A DNA stretch of 64,000 nt from Bactericera cockerelli (lineage: Eukaryota; Arthropoda; Insecta; Hemiptera; Triozidae), in assembly GCA_024516035.1 (NCBI GenBank), contig CM044965.1, positions 892,683-956,682 on the forward strand, in the 5' to 3' direction. The position numbers and the translations under genes were made by a program. The notes under the pieces were generated by a model. The model made no database searches. It was not told the DNA's origin and saw only the letters and a list, made by a program, of their open reading frames with translations. Shown piece after piece: positions 30,655 through 42,124 of the stretch. Numbering within the stretch: position 1 is the first letter of the stretch; every line of letters begins with the position of its first letter.

Positions 30655-31910
30655 AGCAAAGAAAGGTATTTATGAAATCATTTTCTGATTAATACAATAC
30701 AATACCCTGTTTCAACAGGGCTGTTTCCATTTCCAGTGGATGTGATTTTTTCACTGTTAAATACATTTTTTCTTAGTGTCCTTAGATTTGCTTTGTCACT
30801 AAAGTCCTAAAGTGCTAGACTCCAAGCACAATGAGCATTAAGAAATATCTCGTTAATTTCTGGTACACTGGGCATGAAAGGTCATTTAAATGATCTTATA
30901 ACAATAGAATACGCTGTGCCATACTTGATTCTGTACTCTGATATTTTTTAATCAAGTTAATATCATTTAATCACACGAGTGAGATTTAGATCAGACACTC
31001 GGGAGGACACTTCTGATTGGATGAAGCACTGCTTTACGGGGTGCACTAACATCTGATAATTGTTAGCGTTGCATTACAAGTGTGATTTATTTCTTCTGTT
31101 TTTGGTCCGAGTAGATCAACGAATGTGTAAAGGAACCTTAATTCTACAAAGGAACTTTTCACTCTCTTTAATTTTCCTCTGCATTTTTTTACTTTCCTTA
31201 CCCTATGATAAGGAAAGTAATAGAATCTCCAAAAAAAAATATATTAAATGGGACATGTTACATTGTGAAAGTTTACTTCTTACATTATGAAAGGCTGTTT
31301 CTTCTGGTTTGGTTTATTGACTTCCTATTTTTAATTGAGTTCAGTAGCTGGTGACAGTGTTTTATTGAATATATCTGACTTTGAGATTGATCTGGTATAG
31401 GAAAAGCCTTATCCCCCAATGGTTTTTGGGGACTGGACAATGTTACAAAAATATTTCTTCAGTTACATTGTTGCAAATGGTAATATCCCTATGGACACTT
31501 TCTAATCTAGAGCCTCACTATTGACAATTGACACTTACATTAAGACAGGCTGCATGTCAGATGGGCTAATAATAGACCCAAAACCTCAGAAAAAATCATA
31601 CAGAAAAACTGGCACTGATTTTTTCAAGTGCTGGATTTTTTCAATCTTTATCAGGTAAAAGAACCTCTTTTTAATTGCATTTTCGCCCATCTGAACTCCG
31701 TTAAAACAATGTTGAACCTATCTCTGAACTGCTAACTAAGAATATAAGGATGTCATTGAGAAGACCAAGAGCGATTGATTGAGCGTGATTACTTTTTATT
31801 GACGAACATTTGAATATGAAACGACGCGACGTGACACAGGAGAGAGCCTTAATTAATAAATTAATGACCCGACCAACTTTTACAGGGTCAACACTGAGAA
31901 TGGAGCAGGA
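30655..31910. other. No gene seen
   Basis: Unique AT-rich sequence; the frame at 31060-31290 is short, Leu-rich and has no recognisable domain. Confidence 0.5.
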
Positions 31911-32035
31911 CCAAAGGCAATAACCCCGGCCTTTAGTTAGGACACATGTACATATTTTGTTTATTTTTTAACCTTAAATATCATTTCCGAATAAAATTAA
32001 CTACAAAATTAAACATAATAAACACATGTAGGAGA
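31911..32035 (+). mobile_element. LINE 3' end fragment
   Basis: It has GGCAATAACCCCGGCC, TAGTTAGGACACATGTACAT, then AT-rich sequence, as at 60137-60353. Confidence 0.4.
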
Positions 32036-32118
32036 TATTTAATGGTACTTTAGATATTTAGAGGTAAAAGAAATATAGGACCATGTGTCGAACCGCACCT
32101 CGGGCAAATTTACACGGG

Positions 32119-32273
32119 CCGAATTATGAAACAGTATTAAATACCCACGATTTGTTAACCCAAGCCACTTATCAGCTGATGTAAATGCGCTGTGATTGGT
32201 TGAAATTCTCACCAGAAGGGCGTGTTAAGGGATAGTGTAGGATCACTTAATCTAATCCTGTTTCATAATTTGG
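32119..32273. mobile_element. MITE H, complete copy
   Basis: Left end GAATTATGAAACAGTATTAA and right end TAATCCTGTTTCATAATT, interior GTGATTGGTTGAAATTC and a GGGCGTGTTAAGG block. Confidence 0.75.
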
Positions 32274-32370
32274 AACTATGAGAATATACATTTGAAACAG
32301 CCTAAGCCAGCGTCAATGGCGAAAATAAGCCATTTTAACAAATTATTTTGGGCGAGAGTAAAATTTACTG

Positions 32371-32594
32371 CTAGCCACGTCGATGGCGCTTTGAATGCAC
32401 CGGTTCTCGTGGGATCACCGAAGTTAAGCAACGTTCAGCGATGTGACTTCGTGATGCTGGCATTCCGGCCCAAACCAGGCTGGGTGAGGTTAATGTAGTC
32501 AGTAATCTTGTGAGTTTCCTGCGAATGAAGGGTAACACCCCCGTCGTGAAATGACCATGCAGTTGAAAGCGAAGTTAAACCCAAATTAAAAAAA
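32371..32594 (+). mobile_element. 5S-derived SINE (family D), nearly complete
   Basis: The head GCCACGTCGATGGCGC leads into GATCACCGAAGTTAAGCAAC (5S internal promoter region), the shared central body, and the 3' part CATGCAGTTGAAAGCGAAG ending in an A-run. Confidence 0.85.
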
Positions 32595-34165
32595 GTCCTC
32601 CCCTTCACCCTGTATTTTAATTAACCACCTTAACCACCTTGCTATTGACTTCTCCCAATGAGCTTTGCTCCTGCAACCTCTCTTAATTGATAATTTAGAT
32701 GTTTGTCGATCAGGAATCTATGAGCTCTCCGAGGTTCATTGATGAAATTAAAACGGGAATGGTGATGAGATCTGAGGAGCTGTGAGGTTCTTCAGCTGCT
32801 TCTGGCCCATTGTTCTGCTTCACATGCTTTTAGTCACTTGTTTATCTTCTCTGTGCTTCTATTTAATTGACTATCTGAGATTGAAAAGTTGGAGTAACTG
32901 TTTCTTCGAACGAATTTCATCCTCAATGTTCTGTGTGAAATCGTAGGGCTAGGAAACTTTAGAGATGGAACAAAGCAGTAATCTTTTACCCTAAAAGTAC
33001 AACAGATATGTACTTCAAGGGATTTTTAATGAAAAACTGTAAATGAAATAAAGAATCCTTCTACTCCAGGTAGGTCATGGAGTTGAAAAAAAGAAAATGT
33101 AGTTTTAATGGACTAGTATTGAGTCGTACTTATAATTACACAAAAAAGAACAAAAGTTAAACTCACTGACTTATTGATGATCGACGTAAGCTCCAAAATG
33201 ACAACTTTCCTGAATTATTCAGAAATTAAGCATTGTTTAAATTTAAGAAACACATAGTGTAGATCAATTCGTCATGCACCTATTATTGTTCTACGACTCA
33301 CTGTTCTTGAGATAATTTGTATTTATAGAAAAAGAAAGAAGAAAAAAACATATCCCTGGTTATTTATGGTCCTAGTTTCGACGGACAATATTAATGAAAT
33401 CTAAAGTGATAGACAAAATATTTTGTCATACCTGCAATATTAATGTTGACTATTATGAAAACACTTATCAGTATGGACTGATGTTATGTAAAATTCATGT
33501 ACTTAATGGTTTCTTGTTTGATTGGAAGAGCACTATGGAATCTATGGTCAGATTGAAACCCCTACTGTTTGAAATCATAAAACTAGATACCTTAACGACT
33601 TGAAATAGCTGCATGATCCATTAGATTCAGTATGGGAGTATTTAATCAATATTATCATTTTAAATTGATTTCTTTTTGTTTCCTCTATCTTTTTTTGTGA
33701 CGGAGAGATAAGTTTGAATTCTTATGCATGCAGAGTCAATAATTTGATCACAATATGGTTGAATATTTCAGAAATAACTAAAAAAAAATATGTATGGTTT
33801 CAAAAGAACAAAAAGAAAAACAAAAAAGGGCAAGTCCTTTTTCCTTGATTTATATTAATGAAATCCATCAATAAATATTTGAATTTAAATGAAAACTGTG
33901 AAGGAAAAAAAAGAGTGAGTTTTGTTCAATGAGCAACTCCTTCTCATGATCATTTTAATTTCTAATGATATAAATGATCTCGAAGAACATATTAGAAGTA
34001 TAAACACAATCGAATATATGCACATTGGATACAATACCAAATGAGATGGAACTTAAGATAGGCAGAGCCCAGAGAGATAGATCAACTCTTTGAACCTCTC
34101 AGTGGAAAGTGTAATGATTCCACAAGACACACATTTCGAACACTGGACTTGAATTTTTCAATATT
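32595..34165. other. No gene seen
   Basis: AT-rich spacer. The frame at 33394-33603 (MKSKVIDKIFCHTCNINVDY) looks ordinary and unsupported. Confidence 0.45.
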
Positions 34166-34440
34166 ATGCTGGGTCCACACAGGTGCAACATGAAACATGT
34201 TTTTACTCTGTGTGGACGGCTTCTGAACACGAACAATGTTCAAAAATTATCCATGAGGATGTCGCTTTTCAACCGAACATCTTTGATCTTTTTTGCAACT
34301 ATGTTGCACGTGTGTGGACGGCACCTGAACATAGAAACAGACTGGATCACTCACGAACACGAACTGCAACACGTTGCTGCAACAGTGTTCCAATTCCACA
34401 CAAATCTGCAGCAACATGTTGCATGCTGCACCATGTTTAA
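34166..34440. mobile_element. MITE-like repeat with GTGTGGAC and GCAACATG words
   Basis: It opens CTGGGTCCACACAGGTGCAA and repeats TGTGTGGACGGC.., GAACACGAAC and GCAACATGTTGCA on both strands. The layout resembles MITEs beginning CTGGGTCCACAC, but the right end is lost into a SINE B head scrap (34436-34465). Confidence 0.4.
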
Positions 34441-35157
34441 CCACTGAGCTATTCGTGCACTCGTAGTAGTTGTAGTTCTCGACACAACCATGTTAACAAA
34501 CTGAAAACTACAAACTCCTCCAACAGAAGTCAAGTGTGCGGGGACCCCCGAAAGTTCAAATCAAAATCCATTTTAATTATTTATCGTTCCGAAAATTTGG
34601 TTCTGACGATGAATCAAGCTGGATCTGAAATTGATTTCCAATCTGGTAATTGATTATTTATTGATCTGATTGATTGGACCAGATAGTGCCAAGATGTCTG
34701 TTAAATCAATCATGGCATCATTAACATGAGCTATGAGTGCTGGGAGTATCTGCGCCTGCGTGGGACTACACGTTTGATAAAGTAATTGCTTACAAGGTAT
34801 AAAATTCTCATTACTTACGTTGTGACCATTTAGCCCTAAGAAATCAGAGCATCTAGTACATGTAATTTGTGATTTATGTAAGTGGTCAATTGATTAGAGG
34901 TACTAATATAAAAATAACGTTTAACCATAATTTGTAAATAATTAGAGTTCCTCCGACGGGATTTCATCTAGTAAATATTAGTAGGTTTCATACAGTTGGT
35001 GGTTCTTTTCGGTCAATCGACTCGCAAAAGTCTGATTATTCAAGAATTCCACGTTTTGAGCGACAGTATCAATACTAAGAAGATCTGTGGTAATTACAAA
35101 ACCTTTCCGTGATTTTAGAATATTCGTCATTCCATGTCATTCAGAGACTCATAAGAA

Positions 35158-35451
35158 TTAACTTTTAAAGTTCTCTCCCATTTTCTTCACAACTAAAACA
35201 ATCTCTTCAATATCACATCCTCCTAGCACCTCCACTTCTAAATCAAACTCTTCACTCTCACATCCTCTGATGTCTCCTAGCTCCTCCACTACTAAATCAA
35301 TGTCTTCACTCTCACATCCTCTGATGTCTCCTAGCTCCTTCTCTACTAAATCAAACTCTTCACTCTCACATCCTCTGATGTCTCCTAGCTCCTCCACTAC
35401 TAAATCAAACTCTTCACTCTCACATCCTCTGATGTCTCCTAGCTCCTCCAC
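35158..35451 (-). other. Open frame of 18-aa repeats (EELGDIRGCESEEFDLVV)
   Basis: 97 aa on the minus strand, acidic, from the 54-bp minisatellite. The repeats keep GDIRGCESE while other positions vary. A one-base deletion between 35423 and 35476 breaks the frame upstream. The plus strand is open too (Ser-rich), so openness alone is weak evidence. It could be a worn exon or chance. Confidence 0.25.
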
Positions 35452-35590
35452 TACTAATCAATCTCTTCACTCTCACATCCTCTGATGTCTCCTAGCTTCT
35501 CCACTACTAAATCAATCTCTTCATTCTCACATCCTCTGATGTCTCCTAGCTCCTCCACTACTAAATCAATCTCTTCATTGTCACATCCTT
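35205..35590 (+). repeat. 54-bp minisatellite, about seven units
   Basis: CATCCTCTGATGTCTCC recurs at 35261, 35315, 35369 and 35423, exactly 54 bp apart, then at 35476 (one base short) and 35530. The minus strand is open as an 18-aa repeat (see 35158-35451). Confidence 0.9.
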
Positions 35591-36389
35591 GTGCCCTGAT
35601 TCCAAGACATGTTAATGATTGTCTCCTCGGATCTTAATGAAATTAACCTCGCCCTGACACCACAGTAACTGATTCCACCCGGTCCTCTTAATTGACAAAT
35701 TAATGGACAGCCTATCCCTTCTTCCTCCTCTTTATCTTCTCACTCTCCTTTGTTAAATGATGGGCAGAGATTGAGTTAGTCTTATTAGTCCTAAACTGTT
35801 CCTCAACACTCTAGCTATCACGTGTGCTTTAGTTCACAAAGATCAATTTCTTGTGAAGGTAGAGAAAGAACACAGTTTACAACTTTGACTGATTCGATTT
35901 TTTAGACTGATTCGATAGCCAAATTTACAAAACTAATCAATACACCCAACAACATACCTGAAAAACCAACTTATTTTGAATCCAAAATAATATTGCAAGA
36001 AAATCGGATATCATCATTCTTATGTTGTAAACAGACAACATACAAATCCTTTCAATGATTTCTTCAGGCAGGTAATGAAAATATTGGTAGCTATTTTAAA
36101 TGGCAATAATAGGTTAATTAATACCTACGTCAAAAAAAGTCAGAGTATTTTCAATAGTTTGTTCCTTACTCATGAAACTCACTTCTTCATAAGGTTATGT
36201 CTTTTACCAATGATCAATGTGTATAATACATTACATGTAGCATTTATGTACAAATGGACAACTTTTTCATATAAAATAAACTCGAGTTCATTTCTACCAT
36301 TCAATTTCTCACTACTAGAGCTCTTCATTCCAAGTTTCTAATCAATGGCCTCAATCAATAATAATTATCATTTGATCTTTAAGTACAAA

Positions 36390-36560
36390 GAAACGTCAAG
36401 ATCTTTAGTCTTGTGATTATCTTAATGAAGACTTGCGAACCCAGCTTGAAAGCTGAGTATAGGGTGTTTAGAAAGAAACGTGAAGATCTTTAATCTTGTG
36501 ATTATCTTAATGAAGACTTGCGAACCCAGCTTGAAAGCCGAGTATAGGGTGTCTTAGGTC
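36390..36560 (+). repeat. 85-bp tandem duplication
   Basis: AAACGTSAAGATCTTTARTC starts at 36391 and 36476; both units run to AGTATAGGGTGT. Few differences. Confidence 0.85.
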
Positions 36561-36994
36561 TAGCAAACTCAACTGGAAATCCTAGATAAAACTATGACCC
36601 CAGACCCCATACCAGAGTAAATTTTAAGATACATTTAGGAGGATTACGTTGAGCTTTATTATTTCAATTGCAGACTACCTTATCTATTTTGAGACATATT
36701 CATGAAAATACAGTCGAAATTCTCGTCTCATGACTGTGTTGTACGTAAAGTTTTGCAATGTTTATGTGCAAAAGCGTTTAGACTTTTAACTTCTGCTCTC
36801 ATTTTCAGAACACCCTGTTTTTTTCTACAATTGAAACGTTAATCAGAAGCTCTTCCAGTGGCTAAGTGTATAGATATTAAACATATGATAAAGTATATAC
36901 ATACATATTAAGTATATAATAATTATACAATGTACAGAATACCCTCTGTGGAAGGTAGATTAGAAAGTGAGATAATGTCAAAGTGGGAAACCGT

Positions 36995-37968
36995 CAGTTG
37001 CATGACACCTTGTGAATCTTGTGGCCTGGGATCAGGATCTGGACTAGGAGTCTGACTGGAGGACTATGAACAGTTGCATGACACCTTGTGAATCTTGTGG
37101 CCTGGGATCAGGATCTGGACTAGGAGTTTGACTGGAGGACTATGAACAGTTGCATGACACCTTGTGACCTGGGATCAGGATCTGGACTAGGAGTCTGACT
37201 GGAGGACTATGAACAGTTGCATGACACCTTGTGAATCTTGTGGCCTGGGATCAGGATCTGGACTAGGAGGCTGACTGGAGGACTATGAACAGTTGCATGA
37301 CACCTTGTGGCCTGGGATCAGGATCTGGCTTGGAGTCTGACTGGAGGACTATGAACAGTTGCATGACACCTTGTGGCCTGGGATCAGGATCTGGACTAGG
37401 AGTCTGACTGGAGGACTATGAACAGTTGCATGACACCTTGTGAATCTTGTGGCCTGGGATCAGGATCTGGACTAGGAGTCTGACTGGAGGACTATGAACA
37501 GTTGCATGACACCTTGTGGCCTGGGATCAGGATCTGGACTAGGAGTCTGACTGGAGGACTATGAACAGTTGCATGACACCTTGTGGCCTGGGATCAGGAT
37601 CTGGACTAGGAGTCTGACTGGAGGACTATGAACAGTTGCATGACACCTTGTGGCCTGGGATCAGGATCTGGACTAGGAGTCTGACTGGAGGACTATGAAC
37701 AGTTGCATGACACCTTGTGAATCTTGTGGCCTGGGATCAGGATCTGGACTAGGAGTCTGACTGGAGGACTATGAACAGTTGCATGACACCTTGTGGCCTG
37801 GGATCAGGATCTGGACTAGGAGTCTGACTGGAGGACTATGAACAGTTGCATGACACCTTGTGGCCTGGGATCAGGATCTGGACTAGGAGTCTGACTGCAG
37901 GACTATGAACAGTTGCATGACACCTTGTGAATCTTGTGGCCTGGGTCTGACTGGAGGACTATGAACAC
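36995..37968 (+). repeat. 76/67-bp minisatellite, 14 units in two length classes
   Basis: The units start GTTGCATGACACCTTGTG at 36997, 37073, 37149, 37216, 37292, 37358, 37425, 37501, 37568, 37635, 37702, 37778, 37845 and 37912. Long units (L, 76 bp) contain TGAATCTTG; short ones (S, 67 or 66 bp) lack it. The order is L L S L S S L S S S L S S L, the last one internally deleted. Confidence 0.95.
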
Positions 37969-38618
37969 AATTTTGTTCTATTCTACATAGGTAAGATTGC
38001 CTCTATGCTATAATTATGATCTCAGTGATTGAATGTTATTAATTCAGTATAGACGGTATCAAGAGGTAGACTAGTAGCCGGGCTTTCTTAACTTTACAAA
38101 CACTTACCTACCAAAAAAAATCGTAAAAATTTTACTTCTAGTGAAATTAATGAAATAATATGTACTCTATATCTAATAAATATCTATTTGGGTTCATGGA
38201 TATTTATTAAATTATTACATATTTATAGAACATAGGGTTCATAGTGAACCAAAATTTATTGAACAGCTTTAATTTTTCTTCAAAGTAAAAATATTGGACT
38301 TTCTTAAAACAAGCCTGGTTTTCGAGCTTCTGTAATGACTTTGATCGTCATTAAAACTGAACCCAAAACTTCCATATCTAAATCTAAATGAGATCAGCTT
38401 ACTAGACAGAACTTCAAACTCTTTTGATTTAAATTTTAATCAAACTGTTTCTTCAGGTATGATCGTTCAAAGTAAGTTCTGAGAGTATAAAGAATCTATC
38501 GTTCTGTGAATAACTAGAAAAGTTTGATTACTTCTGTTTCATTGGAGCAAACCGTTCGGAAAGGGTCATCTGATGTTACTTTTAAAAAATATCTTCGAAC
38601 CTGCATTTTTTTTTTTAT

Positions 38619-38839
38619 GTTAACGTCCCTTTCAACTGCATGGTCATATATCACGAACGGGGGTGTTTGGTGTTACCCTCCTTTCGCAGGAAACTCACAA
38701 ACTTGCCACCTACATTAACCTCACCCAGCGTGGGTTGGGCCGGACTGCCAGCATCACAAAATCTTCACCTCGCTGGACGTTGCTTAACTTCGGGATCTTA
38801 CGAAAACCGGTGTATTCAACGCGCCATCGACGTGGCTAC
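38619..38839 (-). mobile_element. 5S-derived SINE (family D), complete
   Basis: The minus strand has the 5S-like head, central body and a 3' A-run (T-run near 38610). Imperfect flanking repeats of the type ACCTG..ATTTT suggest a target duplication. Confidence 0.8.
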
Positions 38840-39009
38840 CTGTGAATTTTACTCTCGCACAGCGCAATAATTTGTTAAAATCGCTTTTTTCCTCAATATT
38901 TATAAAGAAAGAAGTGTGTTTCTGTGTGCTATACTGTGCTATTATATCAAAATTTTAGTAAGTAACACAGAATTAGAACTTTTCGCCTTTTCTTTGAATA
39001 TCTTGTTTT

Positions 39010-39186
39010 TGCCCATAATTTGCCACTGGTCGCTGCTCACATTAAAGCAGCTACTCATTTTTCCTTACTAAGAGTGGACCCCGTAACATCTAAAGTTTAG
39101 AGTCGGAAAATTCCTACTCCCTTGGAATTCAAACCCAGGTCACCGTGCGTGCAAGGCCAGTGCGCTCACCACTTGGCCACGGTGAC
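39010..39186 (-). mobile_element. SINE family F
   Basis: Minus-strand head GTCACCGTGGCCAAGTGG, box B-like GGGTTTGAATTCC and body with CCACTC and CAGTGGCAAAT. It sits directly 5' of the family E copy. Confidence 0.7.
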
Positions 39187-39217
39187 AATTTTTTATTATT
39201 AACAAATTAGTAGGTAT

Positions 39218-39571
39218 CCAGTCTCCGTGGTGTAACGGTTATGACCACTGCTCGTAGTCCAGAGATCCTGAGTTCGATCCCCGGTCGGAAAAATTTTCAA
39301 ACAGAAAACTCTGTTCCCTCCGTACATGTGAGGCTGGCATTTCTGGCCCTGCCCAGGCTGGGTGAGGTTAATGTGGGTAGCTGGTACGATTCCCAGCGAA
39401 TGGAAGGTAAAACTCCCGTCCTAATCCAGGACGTTAAACAAATTGAATCGTTGGCGTTAGGAAGGGCATTCAGCCGTAAATATGTGCCGAAACCAACCAA
39501 CCTCAACCATGAGGTTGAACAACGTCGATCCTGCTCAAGCAGGATAAGATAGAGTAAAAGAAGAATAAAAA
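39218..39571 (+). mobile_element. Full-length SINE family E (tRNA-Val-like head)
   Basis: The head GTCTCCGTGGTGTAACGG with box B GAGTTCGATCC resembles tRNA-Val or a similar tRNA. The body contains GCTGGCATTTCTGGCCC and CTGGGTGAGGTTAATGTGGG. The tail contains a CCTCAACC/GGTTGAAC hairpin and CTGCTCAAGCAG, then an A-rich end. A 9-bp target duplication AGTAGGTAT flanks it (39209-39217 and 39572-39580). This is the best reference copy of the family. Confidence 0.8.
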
Positions 39572-39854
39572 AGTAGGTATTATAACAGGAATTTGGGGTT
39601 TTCCACATTTATACAATGAAAAAATAAACAAATAAAATAAAATGAATCTTGGTCTAATCAGTTTACTTATTGGTTGGTTTATCAAAGCTACATCATTGAT
39701 CTAAAAAAAATCATTGATATAGTGACAGACCAACTTAAAAGACTATTAAGTATTAAGAAAAACAATGAAAGATGTTCAGGTAATCGTTTAAGAACAAAAG
39801 CACCTCGATACACTTCACACATGGTCAGAAATCCGTTACACATTGTGAACAAGA

Positions 39855-40195
39855 CGGGGAGAAAGAGAGAAGAGGGGGGGAGGGTTTCACACCCACATGT
39901 TGCATTGGAGGCGATAAAATATATACAGAGGGGGAGAGAGAAGGAGATATAAACACATAGAGGGAAAGAAGAGAAGGAGGTAGAGGAAAGGGAGAGACAG
40001 GAAAGGTGAGTGGGTCACTGTCCAGTAGACGTGATATGGGGAGTGGGAGAGTGTGTAGGAAAGAAAGAGAGAGAAAGAGGAAGACTGAGAGAGAGGGAGA
40101 GGGAGAGAATGTGTGTAAACGGAAGTTAAGTGTGAAGACATGAGGAAGAGAAAGTTTGGGAGAGGAAAGAAAGAGAGAGAGAAAGAGGAGGGGTT
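39855..40195 (+). repeat. Purine-rich (GA) tract
   Basis: About 340 bp rich in GAGAGA/GGAGAG, with some GT-rich breaks. Minus-strand ORFs over it are low-complexity artefacts. Confidence 0.85.
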
Positions 40196-40544
40196 GTTTC
40201 GGACAAGTGATACTATCTGTGTTGTGGTCAAGGAAACTTTACAATTCTTAAAAGAAAAAGAAAAAAAGTGAAACAAGAAACCCACCACGTGTTTTCAGAT
40301 GTTTTTCTTTACACATATGTCTACACTGGAGATGAGGTTGCAAGTATTACTACCTACAACGATAATCTCCAGCAATAACTGACAATAATTTGATACAAAA
40401 GAAATAGAGAGAAAAAAAAATATGAATATTAAAATAAAAAAAAACAACGCAAACAAATCTACATAAGAAAGGAGAAAATCTGTTAGTGAAAATGTTGATG
40501 TTTCCAAGAAAATGTGACAACCTGTTCTTCTGAACTGAGCAGTT

Positions 40545-40608
40545 CCATTGTAAAAGCGGTGGACTCGCAACCTGGAGTTTGGAGGTTCGTGTTCCCAACA
40601 CAGAGTAT
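40545..40608 (+). pseudogene. tRNA-like segment
   Basis: AAAGCGGTGGACTCGCAACC is followed by box B-like AGGTTCGTGTTCCC. Possibly an eroded family C head. Confidence 0.35.
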
Positions 40609-40743
40609 TTTATCAATATGGTTTGAATGACTCTTGATATAAACACACGTTATTCCTTAACTCAGTATATTTCCTTCATATGCATCTTCTCTTCGTATAA
40701 TCTACTTTACTTTCCATGTCCATGTCTATTTCAAAGTCCATGA

Positions 40744-41177
40744 GTGTTGTGTCATGGTGGTGGAATATTTTGTGTCATGGTAGTGTTGTGTCATGGTGGT
40801 GGAATATTTTGTGTCATGGTAGTGTTGTGTCATGGTGGTGGAATATTTTGTGTCATGGTAGTGTTGTGTCATGGTGGTGGAATATTTTGTGTCATGGTAG
40901 TGTTGTGTCATGGTGGTGGAATATTTTGTGTCATGGTAGTGTTGTGTCATGGTGGTGGAATATTTTGTGTCATGGTAGTGTTGTGTCATGGTGGTGAAAT
41001 ATTTTGTGTCATGGTAGTGTTGTGTCATGGTGGTGGAATATATTGTGTCATGGTGGTGGAATATATTCTGTCATGGTAGTGTTGTGTCATGGTGGTGGAA
41101 TATTTTGTGTCATGGTAGTGTTGTGTCATGGTGGTGGAATATATTGTGTCATGGTAGTGTTGTGTCATGGTGGTGGA
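40744..41177 (+). repeat. 39-bp minisatellite, about 11 units
   Basis: The unit has the halves GTGTCATGGTGGTGGAATAT and GTGTCATGGTAGTGTT. As 39 is a multiple of three, long open frames run on both strands (SWWWNILCHG, CHGGGIFCVMV, MTQHYHDTKY), which are by-products of the repeat. It ends 120 bp before the LINE poly(A). Confidence 0.95.
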
Positions 41178-41294
41178 AGCATTGATATGGGTAGTGAACC
41201 CCTTTGACGTGCTGGGCTCCTTTCATGTCTTGTGTGTAGTGTGGTTTGACCAATTCTAAATTATACACTTAAAACTTAATAAAATTATTCTCCT

Positions 41295-41296
<2 letters not shown>

Positions 41297-41351
<55 letters not shown>

Positions 41352-42124
41352 GACATAACATCATTTAGAACTTTAATACTAGAAAGTAATCCAAACGACA
41401 ATACTAATGTCCTAACAAGGCATACAAACTAAAGATTATAAACAATACAGACTTAACTTTAACATTTTTATACAGACATTCTCTGCTCACATTCCAGCCG
41501 GAACAGATCACCAGAGAGATTATAGTGATCATGGTCCAGCTGAAGTGTGTTGCAGAGTGTCATAGCTCTAGTTATTGGCGCTTCTTGTAGTTTAGTAAAT
41601 TGGGGATCAGGAACCTGAAACAGCCCAGCCATTCTTGGTCTTAGTGTTGGATTTTGGATTTTAAATCTCAAACAATTGAGGAGGCTTGGACATAAGAGCT
41701 GGTTGTTCAGTAGCTTATACAACAACATCAATCTGTCGAGATCTCGCCTTTTTGAGAGGGATTGTATGTCAAGCATTTCTATAAGAGTTGTATAGGAAAT
41801 CGCTTGAGGGTATTTTGGATAGAAACCATTTTCCTTTTTAAATAGATACCTAACAAAGGTGGATTGCACTCTCTCAATTGCTTTAGATTCGACTTGAGTG
41901 CTAGGGCTCCAGATGACTGAGCCGTACTCAAGTTTCGATCGAACCAAGGATAAGAACAGTGTCCTAAGTACATCTACGTCTTGAACGTGCTTCCCGAATC
42001 TTATTATCAGTCCTAAATTTTTGTAGGCTGTTTTAATCATAGTGGCCTGATGTTCTTTGAATTTTGTAGCACTTGTAGTTTTTAAATGGAAAATCTTCGA
42101 TCTACAAGTAGTATTCGATCTCAT
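41297..42124 (-). mobile_element. 5'-truncated non-LTR retrotransposon (LINE) with 52-nt poly(A)
   Basis: On the minus strand an ORF ends at 41468, followed by about 120 nt of 3' UTR and a pure A-run of 52 nt (T-run at 41297-41348). The left limit of homology is near 42124, beyond which the frame has a stop. The long uninterrupted tail argues for a young insertion. No target duplication was found. Confidence 0.8.
41468..42124 (-). pseudogene. C-terminal part of LINE reverse transcriptase ORF2
   Basis: 218 aa. The segment KFKEHQATMIKTAYKNLGLI and then LSLVRSKLEYGSVIWSPST is the stretch that follows the catalytic core in Jockey/CR1/L2-type LINE reverse transcriptases (pattern LxxxLVRSxLEYxxxxW). 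The catalytic FADD-containing part and the endonuclease are missing because of 5' truncation, so it cannot act. The remaining frame is intact up to its stop, in keeping with a recent insertion. Confidence 0.8.

Noticed and set aside
40716..41079. 93-, 111- and 100-aa repetitive frames as repeat proteins
   Set aside because: Produced by a 39-bp minisatellite open in several frames; no gene context.
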